Positions 1 through 6,833 of a DNA stretch of 64,000 nucleotides are shown here, piece after piece. Source of the stretch: Dokdonia sp. Dokd-P16 (lineage in GTDB: Bacteria > Bacteroidota > Bacteroidia > Flavobacteriales > Flavobacteriaceae); assembly GCF_003095655.1 (NCBI RefSeq), contig NZ_CP029151.1, positions 736,001-800,000 of the forward strand, in the 5' to 3' direction. Within the stretch, counting starts at the first letter, position 1, and the number at the start of each line of letters is the position of its first letter. The position numbers and the translations under genes were made by a program. Under the pieces are notes generated by a model. That model saw only the letters and a program-made list of their open reading frames with translations. It had not been told where the DNA came from and did not search any database.

Positions 1-234
1 ATCAGCTATTTGTACTGCAAGTATTGACTTTCCCTGATTTGTATCTGCAAACAATATGGCTAGCTCATTCTCATACCACAATTCACTAAACAACATGTTT
101 GGAATAGGCCTAGATTTGGCATCATCAATCCACTTATTTACAGGCTTAATAATTAAACAATTGTTTGTAGTTCTTTCATCTTCTAGATCTTCTTTCCTTC
201 GCTGGAGATCATCAGCAATGATGGATCTATTCAT
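1..234 (-). CDS. RecA/AAA-fold ATPase of mobile-element type, 5' part only
   Basis: Only the first 78 codons are inside the window; the gene runs off its left edge. The start ATG at 234 overlaps the end of the ribbon-helix-helix gene by 8 bases, so the two are probably translationally coupled. The visible part has a polar leader, then a segment reading ...PIPNMLFSELWYENELAILFA and a Walker A-like loop ADTNQGKS followed by ILAVQIA. This is the layout of the RecA-like ATPases found in plasmids and integrative elements of Bacteroidota, where they are thought to serve in replication as RepA/DnaB-like helicases. Family assignment rests on the Walker A context only; the helicase role is inference. 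Confidence 0.7.
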   Translation of the reverse strand, partial: MNRSIIADDLQRRKEDLEDERTTNNCLIIKPVNKWIDDAKSRPIPNMLFSELWYENELAILFADTNQGKSILAVQIAD

Positions 235-400
235 CACCCTGATAGTAATAGAAAGGTAGCTCACAATCTTCTAGGGCATCTACAAGAAAATCTCTTATAA
301 ATTCTGAGACAGTGACCTCATAGTGCGCTGCGAGTTTCTCTAAATAAGTTTTATATTCAGCATCAACTCTGAATATTACTGTTGCTTTCTTTTTGTCCAT
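227..400 (-). CDS. Small ribbon-helix-helix-like DNA-binding protein (57 aa)
   Basis: A complete 58-codon frame from ATG at 400 to TAG at 227-229. The protein begins MDKKKATVIFRVDAEYKTYLEKLAAHY, a basic start, one beta strand (ATVIFRVD) and a first helix, then VTVSEFIRDFLVDAL as a second helix with the usual S-E-F-I-R pattern of CopG/MetJ/Arc-type proteins. Such proteins repress their own operon or act as relaxosome or partition accessory factors. It is the first gene of a minus-strand pair with the ATPase. An inverted repeat at 431-439 and 477-485 lies just upstream and is a candidate operator. Fold assignment is by pattern, not by alignment. Confidence 0.75.
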   Translation of the reverse strand: MDKKKATVIFRVDAEYKTYLEKLAAHYEVTVSEFIRDFLVDALEDCELPFYYYQGDE

Positions 401-430
401 AATGTTTAGTTCTAATTAAAAAATAGTTAG

Positions 431-485
431 AGTAAACACCGAGAAAAGAATAATAGATTCCTACACCTGATCAGTAGTGTTTACT
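431..485. promoter_or_regulatory. Inverted repeat upstream of the RHH-ATPase pair
   Basis: AGTAAACAC at 431-439 is the exact reverse complement of GTGTTTACT at 477-485, with 37 bases between. It lies 31-85 bases upstream of the ribbon-helix-helix start, in the region where the promoter of that operon must be. A spaced pair of 9-bp half sites suits an autoregulatory operator bound by two RHH dimers, or an origin/oriT element. The function is inferred. The rest of 486-579 shows nothing I recognise. Confidence 0.4.
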
Positions 486-579
486 GGGCGCAAGATTGTG
501 AAAGCCAAAGAGTTGAACTAGGGTATATTTAAGGGTAGAAAAGGGGTAGACATGGGGTAATTTGTTGAAATTTAAAATT

Positions 580-1545
580 CTAGTGATCTTCAAAGAATTT
601 ATCCCACTCATTTCTGAAAAGATTTTTCTTTTCATCGTGAGCATCACTTTTATCTCGGTGTTTCAATTTGTTAAAATTAGAAGGGAAATTTTCTACTATC
701 AAATCTGAAAATTCTCTCATAGACAAGTAAATTGTTTTCACCTCATGTTTTAAAAAATCAAAAAGCGCTATCCCATACGCTTGTGATCTATAATCTTCTA
801 TAGATAAAATATAGTCTATAAAGAGAATGGTATCGAAAGAATCTATTTTAGTTCTATTCTTCTTATAGATCTTATCTAAGATAAGATTGCGATCATTACT
901 TTTCTGATTCTCAAAACCGAATAAATCATTTAAGTATTGTAGTATTAAATATTCATTTTCAAACTTGAGTATTTGTTTTAAGTTCTTGGAGCTGTTCAAT
1001 AGATTCCCATTAAAAAAATCTCTCTCTCCAAACAAATATTTACGAATGATATCTGACTCATTTACTAAATCCTCGCCAAGAAACCCGCGCTCAATAAATA
1101 AATTGCTCATTCTAGGTGCACTTGGGTCTGTACCTGGCAGACCACTATAGTTATACTCTTTACTTATATCAATCCAATTATCGTAGTACTTATTAAAATA
1201 ACTTAATCCTTTTTTTTTCTTATATGTGAGTTTCCGACCAAAACATTTCCTCTTGAATTTCATCTTGAACAGTTCTAAATCACCTCCCACATATCCTTTA
1301 TAATTTTCCAAAAGATAATCTCTTAATTCAAGTCCTAAACTAGTCGCAATTTTTTTTCCATAACTGTTTTGATTCAATTCAGGCTTAAGAGATAAATTTC
1401 CACCCATGGACATATTACCCAAAGAAAAATTTCCTAATGAAATAGTATTTTGAATTAATTTTTTTTCTTTCAAAAACTTAATGTAGCACTCCTCCGTTTT
1501 AATGGCTTCTGTATCACTGATTAAACCAAAATTTTTAAATTGCAT
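580..1545 (-). CDS. Unknown protein of the integrated element (321 aa)
   Basis: I do not recognise this gene. It begins MQFKNFGLISDTEAIKTEE and has a short degenerate repeat near residues 36-53 built from S-L-G-N / S-M-G-G-N units. The middle is rich in Lys, Tyr and Asn, and the end is very polar (HRDKSDAHDEKKNLFRNEW). There is no signal peptide or membrane segment, so it is probably cytoplasmic. Its ATG overlaps the stop codon of the integrase by one base (TAATG), implying translational coupling and co-transcription with the integrase. With the integrase now broken upstream, its expression may be changed. It could be an excision or regulatory partner of the integrase, but nothing in the sequence shows this. 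Confidence 0.7.
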   Translation of the reverse strand: MQFKNFGLISDTEAIKTEECYIKFLKEKKLIQNTISLGNFSLGNMSMGGNLSLKPELNQNSYGKKIATSLGLELRDYLLENYKGYVGGDLELFKMKFKRKCFGRKLTYKKKKGLSYFNKYYDNWIDISKEYNYSGLPGTDPSAPRMSNLFIERGFLGEDLVNESDIIRKYLFGERDFFNGNLLNSSKNLKQILKFENEYLILQYLNDLFGFENQKSNDRNLILDKIYKKNRTKIDSFDTILFIDYILSIEDYRSQAYGIALFDFLKHEVKTIYLSMREFSDLIVENFPSNFNKLKHRDKSDAHDEKKNLFRNEWDKFFEDH

Positions 1546-2778
1546 TATTTCAACATGTTAGAGTAATCCTGAGGTAGCACTGCGTCAATATCTCTTAAAT
1601 ATTGCTCTAGTGCTTTCATTGTAGAATGACCCGTGATTAGCATTAATTTACTTTTTACTTCATTTGGAGTTAGTTTTATGGCAAGTTTTTTATAAAGCTT
1701 AGTTATAAATGTGTGCCTAAAACTATACAAACCGTAGTCTGTACCTAAAGAAAAATGATCTTTAACTGTTTTAAAACGTTTTGAAAAGTGACCACTCCTA
1801 TTGCCTTCTTTTGCCTCCCAGAGACCACCTATTCTGTCTGGCGTAAATAAAAGAGCATTACTATCAAGTTTCTCCAATCCAGAAAGCTTATCTAATAAGA
1901 TATCTGGGATAATTTTAGTTTTGACAGGTTGATTCTTAGCTCTCACATAGAGTTTTTTATCTTTTAAGTCTAAATCACCTATTCTTAATCTACATACTTC
2001 AATAGGCCTTAAGAAATTATAAGAAATGAATTGAACAAAGAGTAACAAAATGGGATCATTAACTTTCATATAATGAAAGACATCTTCTACCTGTTTAGGA
2101 GTGTACGTCTTGTTTCTCTCAGGCACAGATTTAAGTACATTAATCTTTTTGACAAAATTTTCTTGTACTACATCATTATCCTCCAAAACTTGAAATAATG
2201 AGGAAATAGCAGTCCTTGTATTGTTTCGATTGCGTGCGCTGGTTAGTTGTAACACACTGTTCAAATATTGTATTACAGACTTCTTCTGTATAGTTGTGAT
2301 GCAGTTTTCTTCCGTATAGCTATTATCGCTTAACCATACTTCAAACCTTTTGATCCTACTTTTAAATTTCGGAAAAGAATTTTCATTAAGAATACGCTGC
2401 TTAGTCTCTAGACCTAATTGAAAAGCGTCTTTAATAGACATCTGGATAGCATTATCAACTTGTAATACAGGATTAGATTGTTGTATTACACTAGTAACTG
2501 TAGCATTTATAGCTTGACCAATTTTTTCTTTCTCTTGTGATTGAAGGTATTCCTTTACGGATTTGTTGTCTACAAATGGATTATATCCTGCTTCGAGAAG
2601 ATTCTCTATTGCTGATTTTACAATCTTTAGCATTTTCCACCTCCTAGCCTTGTCATGATAAGTGTTCACACTTGCCTTTAGATTAGTCTGTCTTTCGAGT
2701 TTTCCTGTTTGAGGATTTCTATAGGAGTAGTATACGTACCAATTTTTAGATAAAGCAACTTCTTTCTGCTCCTTTGAG
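1545..2778 (-). pseudogene. Tyrosine integrase, C-terminal portion, split by an insertion sequence
   Basis: This part encodes residues from SKEQKEVALSKNWYVYYSYRNP onward: the N-terminal arm-binding strand, the core-binding domain (about 70-190 of this part) and the catalytic domain. Catalytic residues are visible: Arg in LRPIEVCRL, Lys in the YVRAKNQPVKTK hairpin, YSFRHT (Tyr replaces the usual first His), His in ITGHSTMK and the nucleophile Tyr in EQYLRD. The frame has no proper start: upstream it enters the insertion sequence at 2779 and meets a stop 30 bases further. Joining base 2778 to base 4200 restores one frame of 434 codons beginning ATG at 4267. A fragment starting at GTG 2669 could still be made but would lack the arm region. 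Confidence 0.85.
2771..2778. repeat. Left copy of the 8-bp target-site duplication
   Basis: CCTTTGAG, identical to 4192-4199, directly outside the left terminal repeat of the insertion sequence. Removing the element plus one copy restores the integrase reading frame exactly. Confidence 0.9.
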
Positions 2779-2842
2779 GGATCATTCTCAAAAGTTGTGT
2801 GTGAATTGGATAATTTTTAGATTTTTGTAATAAAGCCTAGCC

Positions 2843-3196
2843 TTGGACAACTATCTAGAATTACTAAAACTCATTCTCCCAGAATTTCTCATTAACCACT
2901 TCGATCTGGTCAGAAACACCAAGAATGGTGAAGTAATGCATCTTTATTTTGAGGAGCGTAACGAGACTCCAAAAGAAGAATATATCCGCATACTTATTGC
3001 ACACGGTTTTCACAAAGAGGTCACGATTCAAGATTTTCCTCTACGTGGCAATACTGTTTATCTCCACGTAAAGCGACGCAGGTGGATTGACAAGCAAACC
3101 AAAGAGATAGTTCAAAGAGACTGGAACCTAGTAGCACAGGGAACACGGATGACCGCCGAGTTTGCTGATTTTTTAAAAGAAATTAGTCAATACTAG
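2843..3196 (+). CDS. ISL3/ISAon1-like transposase, N-terminal frame
   Basis: 117 codons from a TTG start (no ATG is available after the in-frame stop at 2831). The product begins MDNYLELLKLILPEFLINHFDLV and contains the basic stretch YLHVKRRRWIDKQ, as in the N-terminal DNA-binding region of ISAon1-type transposases. The frame ends FLKEISQY at 3196, while the rest of the transposase continues in another frame. The end of this frame is where a ribosome would have to shift. The split into an N-terminal protein and a main protein is known in this IS group; the shift itself is inferred. Confidence 0.8.
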   Translation: MDNYLELLKLILPEFLINHFDLVRNTKNGEVMHLYFEERNETPKEEYIRILIAHGFHKEVTIQDFPLRGNTVYLHVKRRRWIDKQTKEIVQRDWNLVAQGTRMTAEFADFLKEISQY

Positions 3197-4169
3197 AGCC
3201 TCGGACTGTCATACTATCGGGCGTTTTTATGGCGTTAATGGAAAGAAGCTACAGCGCCAGTACAAAGATTATCTAAGTGACTTTAAAAACTGGGATCAAA
3301 AGAAGCACGCAAAACAGTACCTGATTTTTCCAGAGAATATAGGACCTTACTTATCTATAGACGAGACCGCATTATCCAAAGGAGAACTCTATACGATTAT
3401 TACCAATAAAAAAGCCAAAGGAAAGAAAGGCAGTATTGTTGCCATCTTCAAGGGAACAAAAGCAGAACCAATCATAGCACAACTGCTGAAAATATCTGCT
3501 AAGAAAAGAGCCAAGGTAATAGAGATAACCCTTGATATGGCTAACACTATGAAAACTATTTGTAAAAAATGTTTCCCGAAAGCTATACAGGTTACAGACC
3601 GATTCCATGTACAAAAACTAGCACTAGAGGCGCTACAAGACATTCGTGTCAAACATAGATGGGAAGCAATAGACCTAGAGAATGAAAACATAAAACTAGC
3701 ACGAGTCAACAACACACCCCATCAACCTGAAATCTTTGAAAATGGTGATACCAGAAAGCAGCTTTTAGCAAGAAGTAGATATCTACTTTATAAAGCACCC
3801 AGCAAATGGACAAAAAATCAACACCACAGAAGTAAAGTTCTCTTCAAGGAATATCCAGATATAAAAACTGCATTTAATCTAGTACAAGGTCTAATAAATA
3901 TCTTTAATACAGGAAGATCAATAGAAACAGCATATACCAAATTAGCACACTGGTACAGTGACGTCGAAAAAACAGGTTACAAAGCATTTAATTCAATCGT
4001 AAACACGATAAGCCTTAACTATAGATCAATATTAAACTACTTTATAAATAGAAGCACAAACGCGTCAGCAGAATCATTCAATGCGAAAATCAAGGCGTTT
4101 AGAGCTCAATTTAGAGGTGTGAAAAATGTAGAATTCTTTCTTTATAGATTAACAACAATATTTGCATAA
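3177..4169 (+). CDS. ISL3/ISAon1-like transposase, catalytic frame
   Basis: The open frame begins after a stop at 3174-3176 and has no ATG until 3537, yet homologous sequence is plain from about 3216 (GRFYGVNGKKLQRQYKDYL), so it is probably made as a fusion with the preceding frame by a +1 shift near 3177-3196. Candidate DDE residues are Asp in YLSIDETAL, Asp in ITLDMANTM and Glu in NASAESFNAKIKAF; TDRFHVQKL is a further family motif. It ends at YRLTTIFA, 22 bases before the right end of the element. Length and motifs suggest an intact enzyme. Confidence 0.8.
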   Translation, partial: KKLVNTRASDCHTIGRFYGVNGKKLQRQYKDYLSDFKNWDQKKHAKQYLIFPENIGPYLSIDETALSKGELYTIITNKKAKGKKGSIVAIFKGTKAEPIIAQLLKISAKKRAKVIEITLDMANTMKTICKKCFPKAIQVTDRFHVQKLALEALQDIRVKHRWEAIDLENENIKLARVNNTPHQPEIFENGDTRKQLLARSRYLLYKAPSKWTKNQHHRSKVLFKEYPDIKTAFNLVQGLINIFNTGRSIETAYTKLAHWYSDVEKTGYKAFNSIVNTISLNYRSILNYFINRSTNASAESFNAKIKAFRAQFRGVKNVEFFLYRLTTIFA

Positions 4170-4191
4170 ACACAACAATTGGTCTTGATCC

Positions 4192-4199
4192 CCTTTGAG
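4192..4199. repeat. Right copy of the 8-bp target-site duplication
   Basis: CCTTTGAG, identical to 2771-2778, directly outside the right terminal repeat. The identity of the two copies suggests a recent insertion. Confidence 0.9.
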
Positions 4200-4267
4200 A
4201 GCTTTGACCAATTAAAAATATCCACTCCTCCAGTATAAAATTTAGGCTCAGAATAATTAAGTTTCAT
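4200..4267 (-). pseudogene. Tyrosine integrase, N-terminal fragment
   Basis: The ATG at 4267 opens MKLNYSEPKFYTGGVDIFNW, typical of the N-terminus of Bacteroidota element integrases, and runs on as SKL. It then enters the duplicated target site and the insertion sequence, where the frame is closed by unrelated codons. Joined across the IS it continues in frame as SKEQKEVALSKNWYVYYS. The start lies 112 bases from the 3' end of the initiator tRNA gene, the usual place of an integrase relative to its attachment site. Confidence 0.85.
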
Positions 4268-4324
4268 GGTCGAATCGTGTACGTTAGCGTGTACTTTGAG
4301 TAAATGTAAAAAAAGTGAAGGCAT

Positions 4325-4355
4325 AAAAAAAACGGATAGTGAAACACTATCCGTT
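4325..4355 (-). terminator. Rho-independent terminator behind the initiator tRNA
   Basis: AACGGATAGTG at 4331-4341 pairs perfectly with CACTATCCGTT at 4345-4355 around a 3-base loop. On the minus strand the stem is followed by a run of T (A-run at 4325-4330). It lies 24 bases behind the tRNA 3' end and separates the tRNA from the integrase. Confidence 0.8.
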
Positions 4356-4378
4356 GATTTTGTTGGCGTTAGCCTTAG

Positions 4379-4451
4379 TAGCGGGAACTGGACTCGAACC
4401 AGTGACCTTCGGGTTATGAGCCCGACGAGCTGCCTACTGCTCTATCCCGCG
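4379..4451 (-). tRNA. Initiator tRNA-fMet (CAT)
   Basis: The minus strand folds as a tRNA of 73 bases: acceptor GCGGGA pairs with TCCCGC, anticodon loop CTCATAA with anticodon CAT, three consecutive G-C pairs closing the anticodon stem (GGG/CCC), and T-arm CTGGTTCGAGTCCAG. The first base C is unpaired with T72. The three G-C pairs and the open first pair are the marks of initiator rather than elongator tRNA. CCA is not encoded (CTA follows). The integrated element begins on its 3' side, so it is the likely attachment site. Confidence 0.9.
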
Positions 4452-4510
4452 ATATATGTTCCAGTAACACGTTTCTTGATTAGGCCATCAGTACTGCGTT
4501 AATTGGAGTG

Positions 4511-4518
4511 CAAATATA
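4511..4518 (-). promoter_or_regulatory. Candidate -7 box for the tRNA
   Basis: On the minus strand TATATTTG matches the Bacteroidota -7 consensus TAnnTTTG, about 60 bases upstream of the tRNA 5' end. The -33 element is not convincing. Confidence 0.4.
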
Positions 4519-4614
4519 CAACAAACTTTTCCTTATTACCAAATCACAAAGGGCATATTTAACAAGAAATCACAAACTTTTTTCTCAGCCATTACTGCAT
4601 ACTATATTTAACCT

Positions 4615-6171
4615 ATGAATAAAAAAACAAGAACAATTCTCATCTCGCTAGTAATCTTAACACTAGCGCTACTTACAGCTCAAATTCTTATAAATCGAGT
4701 TGTAAAAAATAAAGCAGAATTCTTTTTAAAAAATAGGCTGCCAGAACATTTTACTGTCTCATATAGCGATATAAATCTAAAAAGCTTCTCTGGAACCATC
4801 ACTATTGTAGATCCAGAAGTGCATATTCAGAACAAAACGGATACTATAACGCACACAATTGTTAAGGCAACCTCATTTACAATTGAAGATGTAAGCTATT
4901 GGAGTTATCTAGTGAATAAAGAAATCAATATAGAAGATATTAAACTTGATGGCGCAGCAATTACTTACAGCAAGCATAAATTCAAGAAATCAACAGATAC
5001 GGTAAGAAAACCTCTTGCCAAAGTTTTTAAACCTATCCTGGTTGAAGGGTTAAGTATAGAGAATGCCTCATTGACAATTTATGATGGAACAAAAGATTCA
5101 ATATCCGTTAGCGTAGGAGATATCGCTTTAGAAATAGACGACATCTATATAGATAGTAAAACTCTTTCAAGAAAGTTACCTCTAGATTACTCGGACTACA
5201 ATGCTAATGGTTCTGACATATCTCTAAAAGTAGGCAAATACGAACGACTCACTCTTGAAGATTTTACCATAACTAATAGAAAAGGACGTTTCAACAATGT
5301 CACACTGAAAACAAAATATAGTAAGGCTGACCTCTCAAATATAACTCCAATAGAAAAAGATCATTTCAATCTCGCAATAGCAGCGATTGAAATAGATAAT
5401 CCCACTTTTGGATTTGAAAATAGTGAGTTATTTGCAGGAGCTAACTCAATTACCATTAGCAAGCCTACTTTAGAGGTTTATAGAGACAAGCTAGTTACTG
5501 ATGATAATAGTTACAAGCCTCTTTATAGTAAAATGCTCAGGGACGCTCCTATTAACCTCCTAGTAGATGATGTTACTATTAAAAATGGTAGTATTGTTTA
5601 TCAAGAAAAATTAAAGGATGATAATCAAGGAGGACGCATTGAATTTTCTGCTCTTAATGCATCTATAAACAAACTAGGAAACACATATCCCGCTGGAGAT
5701 CAAACATCCTTAAACATCACCGCTACTTTTATGGATAACACTCCTATTGAAGTAGATTGGTCTTTTGATGTAAATGATAAAAATGATCTGTTTCTATTTA
5801 AAGGAAGTATAGGCAAATTACCAGGAGAACAGATGAATCAATTTACCGCTCCCAATCTAAATATTAAACTCACAGGTGAAACTTACCAAACCTACTTTAC
5901 CATAGACGGTAATGCTAGCAAATCTAGCATTGATATGCGTATGAAATATGACGATTTTGAGATTGAAATAATGCGCAAAAGAGGAAAAGGCATTAACAAG
6001 TTACTATCTAAGGTTGTAAACCTGTTTATTAAAGAAGATAGTGATGACAAACCTACAGATTTTAGAGAAGGCTCTGGTGAGACAGAAAGAGACACAACGA
6101 AGTCATTCTTCAATTATCTCTGGCTTAACCTTAAGTCTGGATTAATAGCAACACTAGCAGGAAAAGGATAA
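4615..6171 (+). CDS. AsmA/DUF748-like envelope protein (518 aa)
   Basis: One N-terminal membrane segment (residues 8-27, ILISLVILTLALLTAQILI) is followed by a long beta-rich periplasmic part with repeated DI/EI..D.....L..GA or ..ENASLTIYDG patterns (around residues 100-160 and 320-345), as in AsmA-like and DUF748 proteins. These span or line the periplasm and affect outer-membrane assembly or lipid transport. The C-terminal 60 residues are basic and then acidic (KEDSDDKPTDFREGSGETERD). It stands alone between the tRNA and the convergent SpoIIAA-like gene. Family membership is moderately sure; the substrate is unknown. Confidence 0.6.
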   Translation: MNKKTRTILISLVILTLALLTAQILINRVVKNKAEFFLKNRLPEHFTVSYSDINLKSFSGTITIVDPEVHIQNKTDTITHTIVKATSFTIEDVSYWSYLVNKEINIEDIKLDGAAITYSKHKFKKSTDTVRKPLAKVFKPILVEGLSIENASLTIYDGTKDSISVSVGDIALEIDDIYIDSKTLSRKLPLDYSDYNANGSDISLKVGKYERLTLEDFTITNRKGRFNNVTLKTKYSKADLSNITPIEKDHFNLAIAAIEIDNPTFGFENSELFAGANSITISKPTLEVYRDKLVTDDNSYKPLYSKMLRDAPINLLVDDVTIKNGSIVYQEKLKDDNQGGRIEFSALNASINKLGNTYPAGDQTSLNITATFMDNTPIEVDWSFDVNDKNDLFLFKGSIGKLPGEQMNQFTAPNLNIKLTGETYQTYFTIDGNASKSSIDMRMKYDDFEIEIMRKRGKGINKLLSKVVNLFIKEDSDDKPTDFREGSGETERDTTKSFFNYLWLNLKSGLIATLAGKG

Positions 6172-6175
6172 ATTC

Positions 6176-6532
6176 TTATTTTTTCATAACCCAGCACAGA
6201 GCATCTACACGTTTTTTTGACGGGTAAGCCTTCACATCTGAGGTCATTAATAAATCCTTGAGACGCACTACGCGGCGTATCCATGATCTGTTAGATACAA
6301 TCACTAATCTATTGATACGCTTAGCATAAGAAATATCAAAAAATGTATGGTCAATAAATGCTCTTATTTCAATCTCATCCACATCGTCCTCCTCAAGGTA
6401 AATATTGATTTTATCGTGACTCTCAAGCTTTTTCTCTATCGCTGCCTTCACTTGGTTAACACCATCTTGAGCGATTTTGTTTTCATAAACAAATCCTAGG
6501 GTGTCATCTGCGATATTAAGTTCTATTATCAT
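6176..6532 (-). CDS. SpoIIAA-like (STAS-fold) protein, 118 aa
   Basis: Short soluble protein with the pattern of the SpoIIAA-like/DUF3478 family: an N-terminal strand pair (IIELNIADDTLGFVYENKI), a helix with VNQVKAAIEKKLESHDKINIYLEED, then RINRLVIVSNRSWIRRV and a closing ALCWV helix. The order fits an alpha/beta STAS domain that may bind a hydrophobic ligand. It converges with the AsmA-like gene, with 4 bases between stop codons. Role unknown. Confidence 0.6.
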   Translation of the reverse strand: MIIELNIADDTLGFVYENKIAQDGVNQVKAAIEKKLESHDKINIYLEEDDVDEIEIRAFIDHTFFDISYAKRINRLVIVSNRSWIRRVVRLKDLLMTSDVKAYPSKKRVDALCWVMKK

Positions 6533-6601
6533 AAACTATTTATTGATAGAAATATAAATATTTAATAAATAAAAAATAACGCCCAAATGTAAGAAAATGG
6601 G

Positions 6602-6781
6602 CTATTGTTCAATGTCTATAGCAGAGAATGAAGTTAACGTTCCATCCTCAAAACCTACTTGTAATTCAATAGGATTACAGCACACTTCACAATCTTCTAC
6701 ATAAACACTACTTATGGATGGATCTAAGAGCATAGAAATCTCTTCCCAACAGTAAGGGCATTGAAAAAAATGTTCGTACAT
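6602..6781 (-). CDS. CPXCG-motif cysteine-rich protein (59 aa)
   Basis: A complete frame of 60 codons from ATG 6781 to TAG 6602-6604. The protein starts MYEHFFQCPYCWEEISMLLD and has a second pair in VEDCEVCCNPIELQV, so two CxxC knuckles likely bind one zinc ion. Acidic residues and an aromatic N-terminus match the small CPXCG-type family known across Proteobacteria and Bacteroidota; its function is not established. It stands between the SpoIIAA-like gene and the tolC end. Confidence 0.85.
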   Translation of the reverse strand: MYEHFFQCPYCWEEISMLLDPSISSVYVEDCEVCCNPIELQVGFEDGTLTSFSAIDIEQ

Positions 6782-6805
6782 GATGATCTAATTTATAGAG
6801 GGGTA

Positions 6806-6821
6806 CGCTTTCGCGAAAGCG
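6806..6821. repeat. 16-bp palindrome, copy 1 (exact)
   Basis: CGCTTTCGCGAAAGCG, 12 bases behind the stop codon of the TolC gene (minus strand). Confidence 0.95.
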
Positions 6822-6833
6822 CCACCTACATCT

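Larger units (their letters stand above)
2779..4191 (+). mobile_element. Complete ISL3-family (ISAon1-like) insertion sequence, 1413 bp
   Basis: The left end starts GGATCATTCTCAAAAGTTGT and the right end, on the opposite strand, GGATCAAGACCAATTGTTGT. The terminal repeats match at 16 of 22 positions (1-6, 11-13 and 16-22). Both ends are flanked by the same 8 bases, CCTTTGAG, at 2771-2778 and 4192-4199; an 8-bp duplication and ends beginning GG fit the ISL3 family. The element carries a two-frame transposase on the plus strand and interrupts the integrase, in the opposite orientation. Ends and duplication are read directly. The family name rests on the protein pattern. Confidence 0.9.

Noticed and set aside
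4142..4324. Apparent 60-codon gene on the minus strand
   Set aside because: It is the true N-terminus of the split integrase (from the internal ATG at 4267) running into the insertion sequence, not an independent gene.
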